From NCBI RefSeq assembly GCF_013340845.1, contig NZ_AP020335.1, positions 992,001 through 1,056,000 on the forward strand: 64,000 nt of DNA. The letters are read 5' to 3'. A program made the position numbers and the translations under genes. Under the pieces are notes generated by a model that searched no databases, had not been told where the DNA came from, and saw nothing but the letters and a program-made list of their open reading frames with translations. Shown piece by piece: positions 24,803 to 34,538 of this stretch (position 1 is its first letter; every line of letters begins with the position of its first letter). This stretch comes from Hydrogenovibrio marinus (lineage in GTDB: Bacteria > Pseudomonadota > Gammaproteobacteria > Thiomicrospirales > Thiomicrospiraceae).

Positions 24803-25819
24803 ATGATTCGATTTATTTCACGACACCCTGTAGCGTTTGCATTGGCGATACTGCTACATATCATTATTTTGCTAGGACTTTCCTATCAAAACTTCATGAC
24901 TCCCGATGACAACACCATCAAGGTGACTTTGACGTCTCCTGATGAAAATGCGGTAGACCAAAAAAACACGGTTGAAAAAATGCAGCCGATGAAAACAACC
25001 TTGTTAGATGCGAAAACCGTACAGGCAGCTTTGGACAAGGTCAAACAGCAGGAAGCTGATAAGAAACGCCAGCAGCAAGAGTTGGCAGCGCAAACAAAAG
25101 AAGAAAAACGCCGTATTGCGTTGTTGCAACAACAGAAAGATGCCGAGCGTAAGAAGATAGAGCAGGCCAAACTTCAAGCTGAAGCTGAGAAGCGTAAAGC
25201 GGAAGAAGCGGCTAAGTTGGCTGAAATCCAAAAACAAAAGGTCGAGGCGGAAAAGCAACGAGCCATTGCTGAAGCGGAAAAAGCTGACAAAGCCAAGCAA
25301 CAAGCAATGCTGGCGGAAAAACAACGTCAGGAAGCCGCGAAGCTTGTCGCTCAAGCAGAGTCTCAAAAAGCAGCGCTACAAGAGCAAATCAAGAAACATT
25401 CGGAAGAGAAAAAACTGCTGGAACAAGAAGCTTTGAAAGCGCGTTTGCAAAAAGAGCAGGAAGAGCAGGAAGCACAAATTCAGCAGCAGATCGCTGCTGA
25501 AGAATCCAAAAAACGTGAGCAAGCCAAAGCCAAGGAATTGCAAAACTTGAAAGAGGTTTATGTTAATTCCATTGCTTCAAATGTAAGGCAAAAATGGCGC
25601 ACTGCTGCCAGAATTTCCGATAAGGCAGAATGTGTTATCAGCATTACTCAAACGCCTAACGGCATGGTCAGTAGTGTAAAAGTCGACCACTGTAATCAGT
25701 TTGCAAATGCGCAGTTCAGAAAGGATGCTGAAAGTGCTGTGTTGCGTTCACAACCTTTGCCGCAGCCTCCTGTGAAAGAAGTGTTTGACCGAAACATTCA
25801 GTTTAAATTCAAACCCTAA
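24803..25819 (+). CDS. tolA: Tol-Pal system protein TolA
   Basis: Inner-membrane protein that spans the periplasm and links TolQR to TolB and Pal. It shows a single N-terminal membrane helix (about 12-32), a long Lys/Ala/Glu/Gln-rich coiled-coil region (about 65-250) and a globular C-terminal domain with a Cys pair (AECVIS and VDHCNQF). 338 residues, in the middle of the known range. The repetitive coding sequence of the helical part is normal for the family. Confidence 0.94.
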   Translation: MIRFISRHPVAFALAILLHIIILLGLSYQNFMTPDDNTIKVTLTSPDENAVDQKNTVEKMQPMKTTLLDAKTVQAALDKVKQQEADKKRQQQELAAQTKEEKRRIALLQQQKDAERKKIEQAKLQAEAEKRKAEEAAKLAEIQKQKVEAEKQRAIAEAEKADKAKQQAMLAEKQRQEAAKLVAQAESQKAALQEQIKKHSEEKKLLEQEALKARLQKEQEEQEAQIQQQIAAEESKKREQAKAKELQNLKEVYVNSIASNVRQKWRTAARISDKAECVISITQTPNGMVSSVKVDHCNQFANAQFRKDAESAVLRSQPLPQPPVKEVFDRNIQFKFKP

Positions 25820-25861
25820 AATCTGTTAAGAACCATTATCAGAACAGTTTAAGAGAGTGTT

Positions 25862-27193
25862 ATGTCCTTGTACCGCATAAATCGTCAATATCGTTTCATT
25901 ACATTTGCATTTTTATTCGCTTGGTTTTCCATCGCCAGAGCGGATTTGACAATCGAAATCGACCATAGCTCCGACAACGCGGCGCCGATTGCGATAGTGC
26001 CTTTCGAATGGAATGATCCGAATGATGCGCCACCTCAAAATTTGGCTCAGATTATTGGTTCTGACCTTTATCGAAGTGGGAAGTTTCGTCCGATTGACGA
26101 TGCAAAACTGCCAGCGAGACCTTCAAAGCTGGAAGATATCAATTACCCGGATTGGCGAGCATTGGGTGCGGACAATATGTTGATTGGCAGCATCAAGAAA
26201 AACGCACAAGGGAACTATGACATTGAAATGCGTTTTGTCGATATCCTGCGTCAAGAACAGGTGATTGGTAAAAAGTGGACGAATATCCCGGCAAGATTAT
26301 TGCGCCAGGTAGCACACGTAATCAGCGACATGTTGTACAAAGAATTGACCGGTATTCGTGGTGCTTATAACACCAAGATCGCTTATGTCACGCTTAGAAA
26401 AGTTGATGGCAAAAAACAGTATAGTTTGGAAATTGCCGACTCTGATGGCTACAACGCACAACCGATTTTGAAATCTTCAGAACCAATTATGTCACCAAGT
26501 TGGTCGCCTGACGGCAAGAAACTCGCCTATGTTTCCTTTGAAAACGGACGTTCTGAAATTGTTTTACAGAGCTTAGACGGCAAGATGCGTAAGATTATCG
26601 CGCAGTTCAAAGGGATTAATGGAGCGCCAGCTTGGTCACCAGATGGCAAACAATTGGCTTTGACGTTATCCAAAGACGGCTCTGCGGATATTTATGTCAT
26701 GAATATGCAAACCGGCAAGCTAAGACGACTTACACGCAATTTGGCCATCGAAACAGAATCAGCTTGGGCTCCGAATGGTCACTCATTGTTCTTTAACTCG
26801 GATCGCAGAGGCAAGCCGCAAATTTTCCAAGTGTTCTTGGATACTGGTGAGATTCGCCGAATTTCTTTTGTCGGTAGTTATAACGCCAACCCTGCGGCTT
26901 CACCGGATGGACGTTATGTTGCCATGGTTAATGGCGGTAATAGTGATACCAATGGTTTTAAAATAGGTTTGTTGGATCTTTACACCAATGATTTCCGTGT
27001 GATCACCAAAACGTATCTGGATGAGTCGCCAAGTTTTTCACCGAATGGTGAAATGATTCTTTATGCGATGAATAAAAACGACAAGGCTCGCCTAGCGGTC
27101 GTTTCCATTGATAACAGTGTGACGCAGGTGTTGAGCGTCAAAGATGGAGAAGTAAGAGCGCCTTCATGGGGGCCTTACCTCGATAGCGAATAG
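25862..27193 (+). CDS. tolB: Tol-Pal system protein TolB
   Basis: Periplasmic beta-propeller that binds Pal and TolA. A signal peptide ends near ARA (about residue 27), followed by the N-terminal domain and WD-like blades with repeated SWSPDGKKLAYVS, AWSPDGKQLALT, AWAPNGHSLFFNS and SFSPNGEMILYA motifs. 443 residues, normal length. Confidence 0.96.
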   Translation: MSLYRINRQYRFITFAFLFAWFSIARADLTIEIDHSSDNAAPIAIVPFEWNDPNDAPPQNLAQIIGSDLYRSGKFRPIDDAKLPARPSKLEDINYPDWRALGADNMLIGSIKKNAQGNYDIEMRFVDILRQEQVIGKKWTNIPARLLRQVAHVISDMLYKELTGIRGAYNTKIAYVTLRKVDGKKQYSLEIADSDGYNAQPILKSSEPIMSPSWSPDGKKLAYVSFENGRSEIVLQSLDGKMRKIIAQFKGINGAPAWSPDGKQLALTLSKDGSADIYVMNMQTGKLRRLTRNLAIETESAWAPNGHSLFFNSDRRGKPQIFQVFLDTGEIRRISFVGSYNANPAASPDGRYVAMVNGGNSDTNGFKIGLLDLYTNDFRVITKTYLDESPSFSPNGEMILYAMNKNDKARLAVVSIDNSVTQVLSVKDGEVRAPSWGPYLDSE

Positions 27194-27244
27194 CAACGAA
27201 TAACCGCCGACAATTTGTCGAAGAAGATGAAACGGGAGAAGAGT

Positions 27245-27895
27245 ATGCAAACACAAATGATGACAAAAATTTTTGGAGCGAAATCCGCCAGTAAAACCTT
27301 GATGGCAATTGGTGCTTTATCCATTTTCTCGGTCATGTCTTTAAGTGGTTGTAGCACCCTGCCTAAAAAGTCGTCGGGTGCAGGCGATGACACCGCAGCT
27401 TCTCAAGAGGAAGGTGGCGCGGCAGGTTCTTCAGCTGCTGATGAAAAGAAAGGCGTTGAAGTAATTGGGGCCAGTGGTGCGAACGGTCTGAACGGCCAAG
27501 ATATCAACGGCTCAAACCTGAACGGTGAACAAGCAGGTCAAAATGGCGCGGAGCAAGAAAAGGTTTACGAGCCAATCATCTATTTCGGTTACGACCAGTC
27601 TGAAGTGGATGACAAAGGAGTTGATATCGCCAAGTACTATGCAAAAATTTTGGTGGATAACCCGCAAGAATCTGTAAAATTAATCGGTAATACCGACGAG
27701 CGTGGTACACCGGGGTATAACCTTGCATTAGGTGAAAAACGCGCCAAAGCGGTGGCTCAAGTCATGATGCTTTATGGGGTATCTCAGGCGCAAATTGATG
27801 TGGTCTCCATGGGTGAAGAACAACCGGCAGTAGATGGTCATACTGAAGCCGCATGGGAAAAAAACCGCCGCGTTCAGATTGAAATCAAACAATAA
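27245..27895 (+). CDS. pal: peptidoglycan-associated lipoprotein Pal
   Basis: Outer-membrane lipoprotein binding peptidoglycan and TolB. The lipobox LSGC follows a signal peptide, then a flexible region with an NGLNGQDINGSNLNGEQ repeat, and an OmpA-like domain with NTDERGTPGYNLALGEKRA. The ATG at 27245 is chosen because GGGAGA lies just before it; the longer TTG start 30 bases upstream has no ribosome-binding site. The Asn-Gly-rich linker is longer than in many Pal proteins. Confidence 0.94.
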   Translation: MQTQMMTKIFGAKSASKTLMAIGALSIFSVMSLSGCSTLPKKSSGAGDDTAASQEEGGAAGSSAADEKKGVEVIGASGANGLNGQDINGSNLNGEQAGQNGAEQEKVYEPIIYFGYDQSEVDDKGVDIAKYYAKILVDNPQESVKLIGNTDERGTPGYNLALGEKRAKAVAQVMMLYGVSQAQIDVVSMGEEQPAVDGHTEAAWEKNRRVQIEIKQ

Positions 27896-27929
27896 ACGTT
27901 AATCGTTTTGACAGCAGGATAGGAACAGA

Positions 27930-28874
27930 ATGATGGGTAAAAAAGGGAATGCTTTAGTCTTAAGTGGTTTAGGGGTTGTACTGCTTTCTCTGTTTTCCGT
28001 ACAAGCCTTCGCCAAGGAACAATCTCTTGAGGATCGTGTTGCGCGTTTGGAGCGTATGGCGAATAACCCGGTTCTGATTCAACTCAGTCGTCAACTTGGT
28101 GAGCAAGAGCGTGAAATTCAGGATTTGCATGATCTGATTGATCGTATGAATTATAAAATGGATCAGCTCACCAAAAAACAGGATGAACGTTATAAAGAAA
28201 CGGATGACCGGTTGAGTAAATTGGAGTCAACCGCTCAGCAGCAGGCTCAAGGTACTCAAGCAGATAGCGACGAAGACGTTGGCGCAGATGTGGGCACAGG
28301 CGCTGCGGCTAGCCAACCACAAACTGCGGCGTCAACGACTGCGCCTGCTGCTACCGGTGCTAAACCAACCGCGAAAGTGGTAGCACCGGTTGCTGTGGCA
28401 AAAACGACCTCTTCTAAGGACGCTAAGCCAGTGGCTGAGGCGACTAAAAAAGCTTCTGATGATACTGCTAAACCGATTGTGACACATGCGGCAACCAAAG
28501 CGGAAAATGCGGCTTACCAAGATGCATTTGCCATGATTAAATCCTCCCAATACAAAGGGGCGGCGAAAGCATTTGCGGACTTCCGTAGCAAATATCCAAA
28601 AAGTGTCTTGGCCAGTAATGCATCCTATTGGGCAGCGGAATCTTATCTGGTGTTGGAGCAAAACGATAACGCAATCAAAGCATTCCAAGATGTGACGGCA
28701 AGTTATCCTGATTCTTCAAAGGCACCTGCGGCACTATTGCGATTGGGGGATACTTATGCCAACCAATCCAAGCCAGCAGATGCAAAAGCGGCTTATCAAC
28801 AACTGGTCAAGCAATACCCTAAGTCAAAAATGGCGGCAAAAGCGAAAAAACGCTTAGAGACGCTTGGCAAATAA
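27930..28874 (+). CDS. cpoB: cell division coordinator CpoB (YbgF)
   Basis: Periplasmic protein that links peptidoglycan synthesis to Tol-Pal activity in cell division. A signal peptide ends at AFA, followed by a trimerising coiled coil (about 30-95), a long Ala/Thr/Lys-rich linker (about 100-185) and C-terminal TPR repeats ([20 protein letters not shown] onward). The linker is longer than in E. coli. Queuosine gene queC follows with only 28 bases between. Confidence 0.92.
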
Positions 28875-28902
28875 ATACATAACAAATTCTACAGATTTAA
28901 AC

Positions 28903-29601
28903 ATGGAACCAACTACACTCAACAAACGCGCTGTTGTTTTATTATCCGGCGGTCTTGATTCAACCACTGTTCTGGCCATTGCTCAATCACAGGGCTATGA
29001 ATGTCATGCTTTGAGTTTTGATTATGGTCAGCGCCATCAGGTGGAGCTACAAGCTGCCGCTCGCATTGCCGAGGCGTGTCAGGTGGCTTCGCATCGTGTC
29101 ATGCAAATGAATATGAACGCGATAGGGGGCTCAGCACTGACCGATAACAATATTGATGTACCAACAGGTGGTGTTGAAGAAAACACCATTCCTGTGACCT
29201 ATGTACCGGCGCGTAATACCATTTTCCTATCCTATGCACTCGGGTTGGCGGAAGTTATTGACGCCGACACCATCTTTATCGGCGTGAATGCGGTGGATTA
29301 TTCTGGTTATCCGGATTGTCGCCCCGAATACATCGAAGCCTTTGAGAAGATGGCAAATCTGGCGACCAAGAAAGGGGTAGAAGGACACAAGATTCATATC
29401 GAAACGCCATTGATTTCCATGACTAAAGCCGAAATCATTCAAACCGGTGCTTCGCTAGGTGTGGATTATGGCTTAACCGTCTCATGCTACCAAGCGAATG
29501 ATAAGGGCGAAGCTTGCGGTGTTTGTGACTCTTGCCGTCTAAGAAAACAAGGCTTTTCAGACGCTGGTGTAGCAGACCCGACACAGTATTATTCCGCTTA
29601 A
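28903..29601 (+). CDS. queC: 7-cyano-7-deazaguanine synthase
   Basis: ATP-dependent ligase that makes preQ0, the precursor of queuosine in tRNA. The PP-loop is [10 protein letters not shown] near the start, and the C-terminal zinc site is [20 protein letters not shown]. The ATG is preferred to an upstream TTG, which would overlap cpoB; the family typically starts about ten residues before the PP-loop. Last gene of the tol-pal run. Confidence 0.95.
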   Translation: MEPTTLNKRAVVLLSGGLDSTTVLAIAQSQGYECHALSFDYGQRHQVELQAAARIAEACQVASHRVMQMNMNAIGGSALTDNNIDVPTGGVEENTIPVTYVPARNTIFLSYALGLAEVIDADTIFIGVNAVDYSGYPDCRPEYIEAFEKMANLATKKGVEGHKIHIETPLISMTKAEIIQTGASLGVDYGLTVSCYQANDKGEACGVCDSCRLRKQGFSDAGVADPTQYYSA

Positions 29602-29701
29602 TAATCTGTTGCTCAGATGTTTGCGGATTTTGTCTGAAACAGACAAGCCTTTGATTTCACATTGAATCACAAAAAGATTGTCAAAAGATGGCTAAAATGT
29701 C

Positions 29702-29729
29702 TTGCCAATTCGTTTTCAGCTTGTATAAT
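29702..29729 (+). promoter_or_regulatory. sigma-70 promoter of the tRNA-Lys genes
   Basis: TTGCCA and TATAAT are separated by 16 bases, with a perfect -10 element and a GC-rich CGCCCC discriminator after it. Such a discriminator is typical of growth-rate and ppGpp-controlled stable RNA promoters. The start would be about 11 bases before the first tRNA. Confidence 0.8.
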
Positions 29730-29746
29730 ACGCCCCATTCCAGAGA

Positions 29747-29822
29747 GGGTCGTTAGCTCAGCTGGTAGAGCAGTTGGCTTTTAACCAATTGGTCGCGCGT
29801 TCGAATCGCGCACGACCCACCA
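29747..29822 (+). tRNA. tRNA-Lys (anticodon TTT), copy 1
   Basis: A 76-nt gene with acceptor GGGTCGT/ACGACCC and encoded CCA, D-loop AGCTGGTA, anticodon loop CTTTTAA and T-arm GTTCGAATC. All four stems pair. The TTT anticodon reads AAA and AAG lysine codons. Confidence 0.98.
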
Positions 29823-29869
29823 TTCGCCTGGAATCACACTTTCTTTATGCTCTCGCATAATTTCAAAAT

Positions 29870-29945
29870 GGGTCGTTAGCTCAGCTGGTAGAGCAGTTGG
29901 CTTTTAACCAATTGGTCGCGCGTTCGAATCGCGCACGACCCACCA
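29870..29945 (+). tRNA. tRNA-Lys (anticodon TTT), copy 2
   Basis: Identical in all 76 bases to the first copy, 47 bases downstream and without its own clear promoter, so probably part of the same transcript. It is followed by the repeat-built hairpin that may serve as its terminator. Confidence 0.98.
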
Positions 29946-30012
29946 TTTACTCTCCCAAACTTCTAATATTTCACAAGTTGCTTAACCGCAAAGATTTGCC
30001 TGTGTTTGATGC

Positions 30013-30065
30013 AAAAAAATCTACCAGGTTGGGTAAGTAATCAGCCACCCAACCTGGCAGATTTT
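30013..30065. terminator. hairpin from a head-to-head pair of the dispersed repeat
   Basis: AAAATCTACCAGGTTGGGT and ACCCAACCTGGCAGATTTT form a 19-bp stem with one mismatch around a 12-base loop, between the tRNA-Lys genes and the converging minus-strand gene. The A-run on one side and T-run on the other allow termination from both directions. Confidence 0.8.
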
Positions 30066-30074
30066 AAGAGAAAA

Positions 30075-30839
30075 TTAAAGCGTGTTTTGAATTTCTCTTA
30101 AGATTGGAACATCAAGCTTTGCTTTATCAGCAAAGCCTAATGCACGCTTCAAGCGTGCTGGAGCAGAGCGACCCATGCAGCCATGTTGTGGGTCACCTTC
30201 AAATGCTTCCAGCATACCTTCAATTAATGGTTCTCTTGGTTGTTTAGATTGGGTTAGGGTGTCTTGGATATCTAAAACGTCTTGCGCAACTGAATTCATG
30301 ACGTCGGCATGGTTTTCGGCCAATTCAGAAACATTCCCTCCAACTTTCAAACCAGCAATATTGGTTGTCAGAATATACAGGTTTTTTCGAACCAATTCGT
30401 ACAGTAATTCTTCTTCAGAGTCGAGTTGCACACAAGGTAGATCCAAGGTTGCCAGAGCATCAAACACCAGTTTGGCATGTTGACCAAACACTGGAGACGG
30501 CAGCACGACTTTGCTGTCCATGCCTTTTTTCTTTTCAAACCAAACGGAAATAACCGTTGGGTTTTTGATGTTGGTTGCTTCCCAGTCACGAGGCAAAAGT
30601 TCATTTTGTAGCAGGATGGTTTTTTCCTGCCATTGTGCTGGACAGTCCGTCAATGTTTGATGAATGTCGGCTTCACCGACAGCAATTAAAACCGCGACAG
30701 GATTGGGGATGCTTTCAGCAATGTCTTGCATGGATTGTTGACGGTTAACGGCTTGCACCGGGTAACCCAGTTTTAGAAACCCGCGAGCGAAGACGCTCCC
30801 TAGCTCTCCCATACCGACAACAATGATTGGATTTTGCAT
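30075..30839 (-). CDS. NAD(P)-binding Rossmann-fold protein
   Basis: A 254-residue protein with an N-terminal dinucleotide-binding motif IIVVGMGELGSVFARGF (G-x-G-x-x-G at about 8-13), resembling 6-phosphogluconate dehydrogenase or ketopantoate reductase-like families. The rest is helical and shows no catalytic signature I can name, so the substrate is unknown. The inner ATG is preferred because AGGGGC lies just before it. It is a single gene next to the tRNA-Lys hairpin. Confidence 0.7.
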   Translation of the reverse strand: MQNPIIVVGMGELGSVFARGFLKLGYPVQAVNRQQSMQDIAESIPNPVAVLIAVGEADIHQTLTDCPAQWQEKTILLQNELLPRDWEATNIKNPTVISVWFEKKKGMDSKVVLPSPVFGQHAKLVFDALATLDLPCVQLDSEEELLYELVRKNLYILTTNIAGLKVGGNVSELAENHADVMNSVAQDVLDIQDTLTQSKQPREPLIEGMLEAFEGDPQHGCMGRSAPARLKRALGFADKAKLDVPILREIQNTL

Positions 30840-30968
30840 AAATGCCCCTTTTTTGAATAACTTTGTTTTAAAATAGTGCATAGTGTTTAAACTTCCCGTA
30901 TTACCGCTGATTGTGGCGGTTGCATATTGGTTCGGGAAATCGTCATAATTTGGGAAAGGATATTACCA

Positions 30969-31232
30969 ATGAATGCCCAAAAAGCAAAATTTACATGGCA
31001 TTATTATTTGATGGCTTTTGGCGCGCTAATGGCGATGCTGGCAGCTACCTTGTCCGCTTGGGGTGGCGTTGTTAGTGCATTGGGGTTTGCAGTTATTTCG
31101 CATCCTGCCATTCGCTTTGCAGGCGTAGGACGATTTGTTTTTTTGATCATATTCGCGGTGCTGTACGTGTTTGCCTTTCCTGACCCTTCGGTGGTGAAAT
31201 CCATGATGGCAAGCGATGTGGCGCATTCCTAG
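30969..31232 (+). CDS. small two-TM membrane protein
   Basis: An 87-residue protein with two hydrophobic segments (about 10-40 and 55-72) and short polar ends. I do not recognise it. The ATG start has an AAAGGA site eight bases upstream; a TTG 42 bases before it lacks one. It lies 29 bases before the DtxR-family gene, so they may share a transcript, suggesting a link to metal or nitrogen response. Confidence 0.65.
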   Translation: MNAQKAKFTWHYYLMAFGALMAMLAATLSAWGGVVSALGFAVISHPAIRFAGVGRFVFLIIFAVLYVFAFPDPSVVKSMMASDVAHS

Positions 31233-31261
31233 CTTATGCTGTTATTTGGTAGGAGATTGCT

Positions 31262-31924
31262 TTGACCAGCAAAGCCTTTGAAGATTACTTGAAAATCATT
31301 TATAAGCTAGAAGAATCCTTACCGGAAAACGCCGACAAGGGGGTTAGCACGACGGCCATCGCCGAGCGTTTGGCAATTTCTAAAGCCTCCGTTTCCAATA
31401 TGTTGAAGAAGCTCGCGGATAAAGCGCTTATTCGCTATGAGCCTTATTATGGCGTGATGCTGACGGAAGAAGGCAATAAGATCGCGCTGAATATGATTCG
31501 TAAACACCGGATATTGGAACAATATTTGGTGGAAAAGCTTGGTTACTCCTGGGATGAGGTTGATGCGGAAGCAGAAGTGCTTGAACATGCAGTCTCTAAC
31601 CGTCTAACAAACCGCATGTGGGATGCGTTGGGGAGGCCGACCCGAGATCCTCATGGTTCACCAATCCCAAATGAAGAGGGAAAAATGTCCGGCGAAAGCG
31701 GTGAAAGTTTGTCTGAGGTAACGGTTGGGGAGTTGAAGACTGTGGTGCGTATTCAAAACCGAACCCCTGAAGAATTAAGATATCTGTCTTCCATTGGGTT
31801 GACTCGCAATGCAAAGGTCAAAGTACACGAAAAAGCGCCATTCGACGGTCCACTTTCGATAGAAGTGGAAAACGATTCCCATGCATTGGATTTTCGTTTG
31901 GCGCAGTCAATTTTTGTACGCTGA
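31262..31924 (+). CDS. DtxR-family metal-dependent transcriptional regulator
   Basis: A 220-residue metalloregulator of the DtxR/MntR family. Residues 1-65 form the winged helix (AIAERLAISKASVSNMLKKL), followed by the dimerisation domain with metal-ligand type motifs (EEGNKIALNMIRKHRILEQYL and AEVLEHAVSNRL) and a C-terminal FeoA/SH3-like domain (about 145-220). The middle motif DPHGSPIPNEEG is typical. Iron or manganese specificity cannot be told. TTG start with AGGAG seven bases before. It lies 19 bases upstream of ntrB. Confidence 0.88.
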   Translation: MTSKAFEDYLKIIYKLEESLPENADKGVSTTAIAERLAISKASVSNMLKKLADKALIRYEPYYGVMLTEEGNKIALNMIRKHRILEQYLVEKLGYSWDEVDAEAEVLEHAVSNRLTNRMWDALGRPTRDPHGSPIPNEEGKMSGESGESLSEVTVGELKTVVRIQNRTPEELRYLSSIGLTRNAKVKVHEKAPFDGPLSIEVENDSHALDFRLAQSIFVR

Positions 31925-31943
31925 TGTTTAGGAGTGATGTGCT

Positions 31944-33044
31944 TTGAACTTTAACAAGATTGAGCAAAATGTTTCGGAATCGGAAATACTCTCCGGTTTG
32001 ACGACCGCGGTGGTATGGATTGATAAAAACGAAAACATCGGTTTTATCAATCTTGCGGCGGCAGAATTACTGCAATTGAGTCAGTATCGAGTTATCGGTG
32101 TAAACTGGCGTTATATTTTGCCGAAACTATTGGATGATATCCATGCTTGTGGAACAGGACGATTAACCATTCATGAATATAGTATTCGCTTGCCGGATGG
32201 GCAGAAATCGCATGTGACCTGTACTATTTCCTACTATGAGATGGATAATGAAGATGGTTGGCTGATCGAACTTTACGATACTGAGCGTCATCATCGTATT
32301 GCGGAAGAAGACGAACGTTGGCATCAATATGAAGCTGGAAACCTGTTGGTTAGAACGCTGGCTCACGAAATTAAGAACCCTTTAGCGGGTATTTATGGCT
32401 CGACACAGTTATTGAGAAAGCGTTTTCCAGACAATGAAAAAGCCGAAAAGTTTTTGGATGTTATTTCCAATGAAGTGAATCGCCTGAAAAGCTTAGTGGA
32501 TAGGATGCTTGGGCCAAAAGGCAATGATGAACAAGAACCTCACAATATTCACGAATTGATTGCTTATGTGTTGGAAGTGATCAATGGCGAAAAGCCAGAA
32601 AACGTTGCTGTTAAACTTGATTATGACCCGAGTATCCCAGAGATTTCAATGGATTTCGGTGCCATGGTTCAAGCACTGTTGAATTTGGTCAAAAACGGTA
32701 TTCAAGCTATGGAAGATCATGGCGGGTTGTTGACCATTAGAACACGCGTTGAGTCGAAATTTACCTTGGGAACCAAAACCTACCCATTGGTAGCGGTAAT
32801 CAGTGTGATTGATGAAGGAGTCGGAATTGATCCTGAAGTCTTTGATGCGATTTTCTACCCAATGGTTAGCAGTAAAAAAGAGGGGACGGGGCTAGGTTTG
32901 CCGGTCTCTCAGAATATCGTACGTCAGCATGGTGGTTTGATCGTTGCGCAGAGCGAACCAGGAAATACTGTTTTTAATATTTACTTGCCTTTCGATCATA
33001 ATAGAGAAGAAGCACAAAAAATTAGTCATCAGGAAAAACTATGA
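31944..33044 (+). CDS. glnL: nitrogen regulation sensor histidine kinase NtrB
   Basis: Cytoplasmic sensor kinase, normally controlled by P-II protein, that phosphorylates NtrC under nitrogen limitation. An N-terminal PAS domain (about 15-120) is followed by the H-box VRTLAHEIKNPLAG (catalytic His) and the ATPase domain with LVKNGIQAM, DEGVGI and GTGLGLPVSQ. No membrane segment. TTG start with AGGAG nine bases before. ATGA overlap with ntrC shows translational coupling. glnA is not nearby. Confidence 0.9.
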   Translation: MNFNKIEQNVSESEILSGLTTAVVWIDKNENIGFINLAAAELLQLSQYRVIGVNWRYILPKLLDDIHACGTGRLTIHEYSIRLPDGQKSHVTCTISYYEMDNEDGWLIELYDTERHHRIAEEDERWHQYEAGNLLVRTLAHEIKNPLAGIYGSTQLLRKRFPDNEKAEKFLDVISNEVNRLKSLVDRMLGPKGNDEQEPHNIHELIAYVLEVINGEKPENVAVKLDYDPSIPEISMDFGAMVQALLNLVKNGIQAMEDHGGLLTIRTRVESKFTLGTKTYPLVAVISVIDEGVGIDPEVFDAIFYPMVSSKKEGTGLGLPVSQNIVRQHGGLIVAQSEPGNTVFNIYLPFDHNREEAQKISHQEKL

Positions 33045-34501
33045 ATCATCAAAATACGTCTGAATTTCAAGAACCCGTTGTTTGGATTGTTGATGATGAC
33101 GCATCAATTCGTTGGGTGTTGAATGAAGCTCTGGAAGATCGATCTTATGAGGTTCATGCATTTGAGTCTCCTCTGGAAGCACTGAAAAATATCGACAAAG
33201 CACCGCCGACAGTCGTTATCTCGGATGTCCGTATGCCGGAAATGAGTGGTTTGGAGTTCATGGAAGAGATTCATCAGATTGATAAGTCAATTCCTGTGAT
33301 TATCATGACCGCTCATGCTGACTTGAATACTGCAGTACGCTCTTTGCAAAGCAGTGCTTTTGAATATTTGCCGAAACCATTTGAGATTGATGATGCCTTA
33401 ACGGTTATTGACCGCGCGATTAAACGCCATTTATCGGGTGGCAAGAAACCAAGAAAAACGAAAACGACGAAACAGCCTTTGAACATCATTGGTTCTGCAC
33501 CATCGATGCAGGAAGTATTTCGTATTTTGGGGCGTGTATCCCAATTGGATGTAACCGTTTTAATCAACGGCGAAACCGGTACGGGGAAAGAGTTGGTTGC
33601 AAGAGCGTTGTATGAATTGAGTAGTCGGGCGAACCAACCTTTTGTTGCCATCAATACTGCGGCGATTCCTCGTGATTTGCTGGAGTCTGAACTTTTCGGT
33701 CATGAAAAAGGTGCTTTTACGGGGGCTTTGACACAACGTGTAGGGCGTTTTGAGGAAGCGAATGGCGGTACGCTGTTCTTGGATGAAATCGGTGATATGC
33801 CGGTAGATTTACAAACGCGTCTATTGCGTGTTTTAAATGATGGAACTTTCTATCGCGTCGGCGGCAAAACACCAATCAAAACTGATGTGCGTATTATCGC
33901 AGCGACTCACCAAAACATGCGCGAGCTTGTGAAACAAGGGCGCTTCCGTGAAGATTTGCTTTATCGTTTGAACGTTATTCGCATAAAAGTTCCGGCATTG
34001 CGCGAGCGTCGAGAAGATATTATTCCTATCTTGCGTTATTACCTATCTGAAGAGGCCAAAACTTATGGCTTGGAAGAAAAACAACTGAGCCGTCCAGTAG
34101 AGAAATACCTTGAAGGCTTACCATGGCCGGGTAACGTACGTCAAATCCGCAGTTTGTGTACTTGGTTGACGATTATGGCACCAGATAAAACTGTGCATAT
34201 GGAAGACCTGCCATTGGAGTTGAAATCCGGCACGGTCACAGAGTCTGCCTCTGGTAGCAACGGTACAGACGATTGGCAAACGCCATTACAACATTGGGCA
34301 GAAGCATTTCTGGCATCCGGTAAAAGTGGTTTACACACCGAAGCCGAACCGATGTTTGAGAAAGTGTTGATTGATGCTGCGATGCGTGCCAGCATGAATC
34401 ATCGTCAGAAGGCAGCGCAATTGCTGGGTTGGGGGCGAAACACTTTGACCAGAAAGACTCAAGCATTGGAAGAGCGTGATGAATTGCCATCTTCTGATTA
34501 A
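33041..34501 (+). CDS. glnG: nitrogen regulation response regulator NtrC
   Basis: Sigma-54-dependent activator. The receiver domain has the phosphoacceptor in [11 protein letters not shown]; the AAA+ domain has Walker A GETGTGKE, the sigma-54 contact motif GAFTGA and Walker [11 protein letters not shown]; and a Fis-type helix-turn-helix ends the protein ([21 protein letters not shown]). 486 residues, near the usual length. It overlaps ntrB by four bases. No sigma-54 promoter was seen in the window. Confidence 0.92.
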   Translation: MNHQNTSEFQEPVVWIVDDDASIRWVLNEALEDRSYEVHAFESPLEALKNIDKAPPTVVISDVRMPEMSGLEFMEEIHQIDKSIPVIIMTAHADLNTAVRSLQSSAFEYLPKPFEIDDALTVIDRAIKRHLSGGKKPRKTKTTKQPLNIIGSAPSMQEVFRILGRVSQLDVTVLINGETGTGKELVARALYELSSRANQPFVAINTAAIPRDLLESELFGHEKGAFTGALTQRVGRFEEANGGTLFLDEIGDMPVDLQTRLLRVLNDGTFYRVGGKTPIKTDVRIIAATHQNMRELVKQGRFREDLLYRLNVIRIKVPALRERREDIIPILRYYLSEEAKTYGLEEKQLSRPVEKYLEGLPWPGNVRQIRSLCTWLTIMAPDKTVHMEDLPLELKSGTVTESASGSNGTDDWQTPLQHWAEAFLASGKSGLHTEAEPMFEKVLIDAAMRASMNHRQKAAQLLGWGRNTLTRKTQALEERDELPSSD

Positions 34502-34538
34502 TGGCTAGCCGGTGTCGGCGCATACTTAAAGGTATAGT

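Noticed and set aside
28256-28498. Ala/Thr/Val-rich frame opposite the cpoB linker
   Set aside because: Arises from the low-complexity coding sequence of cpoB.
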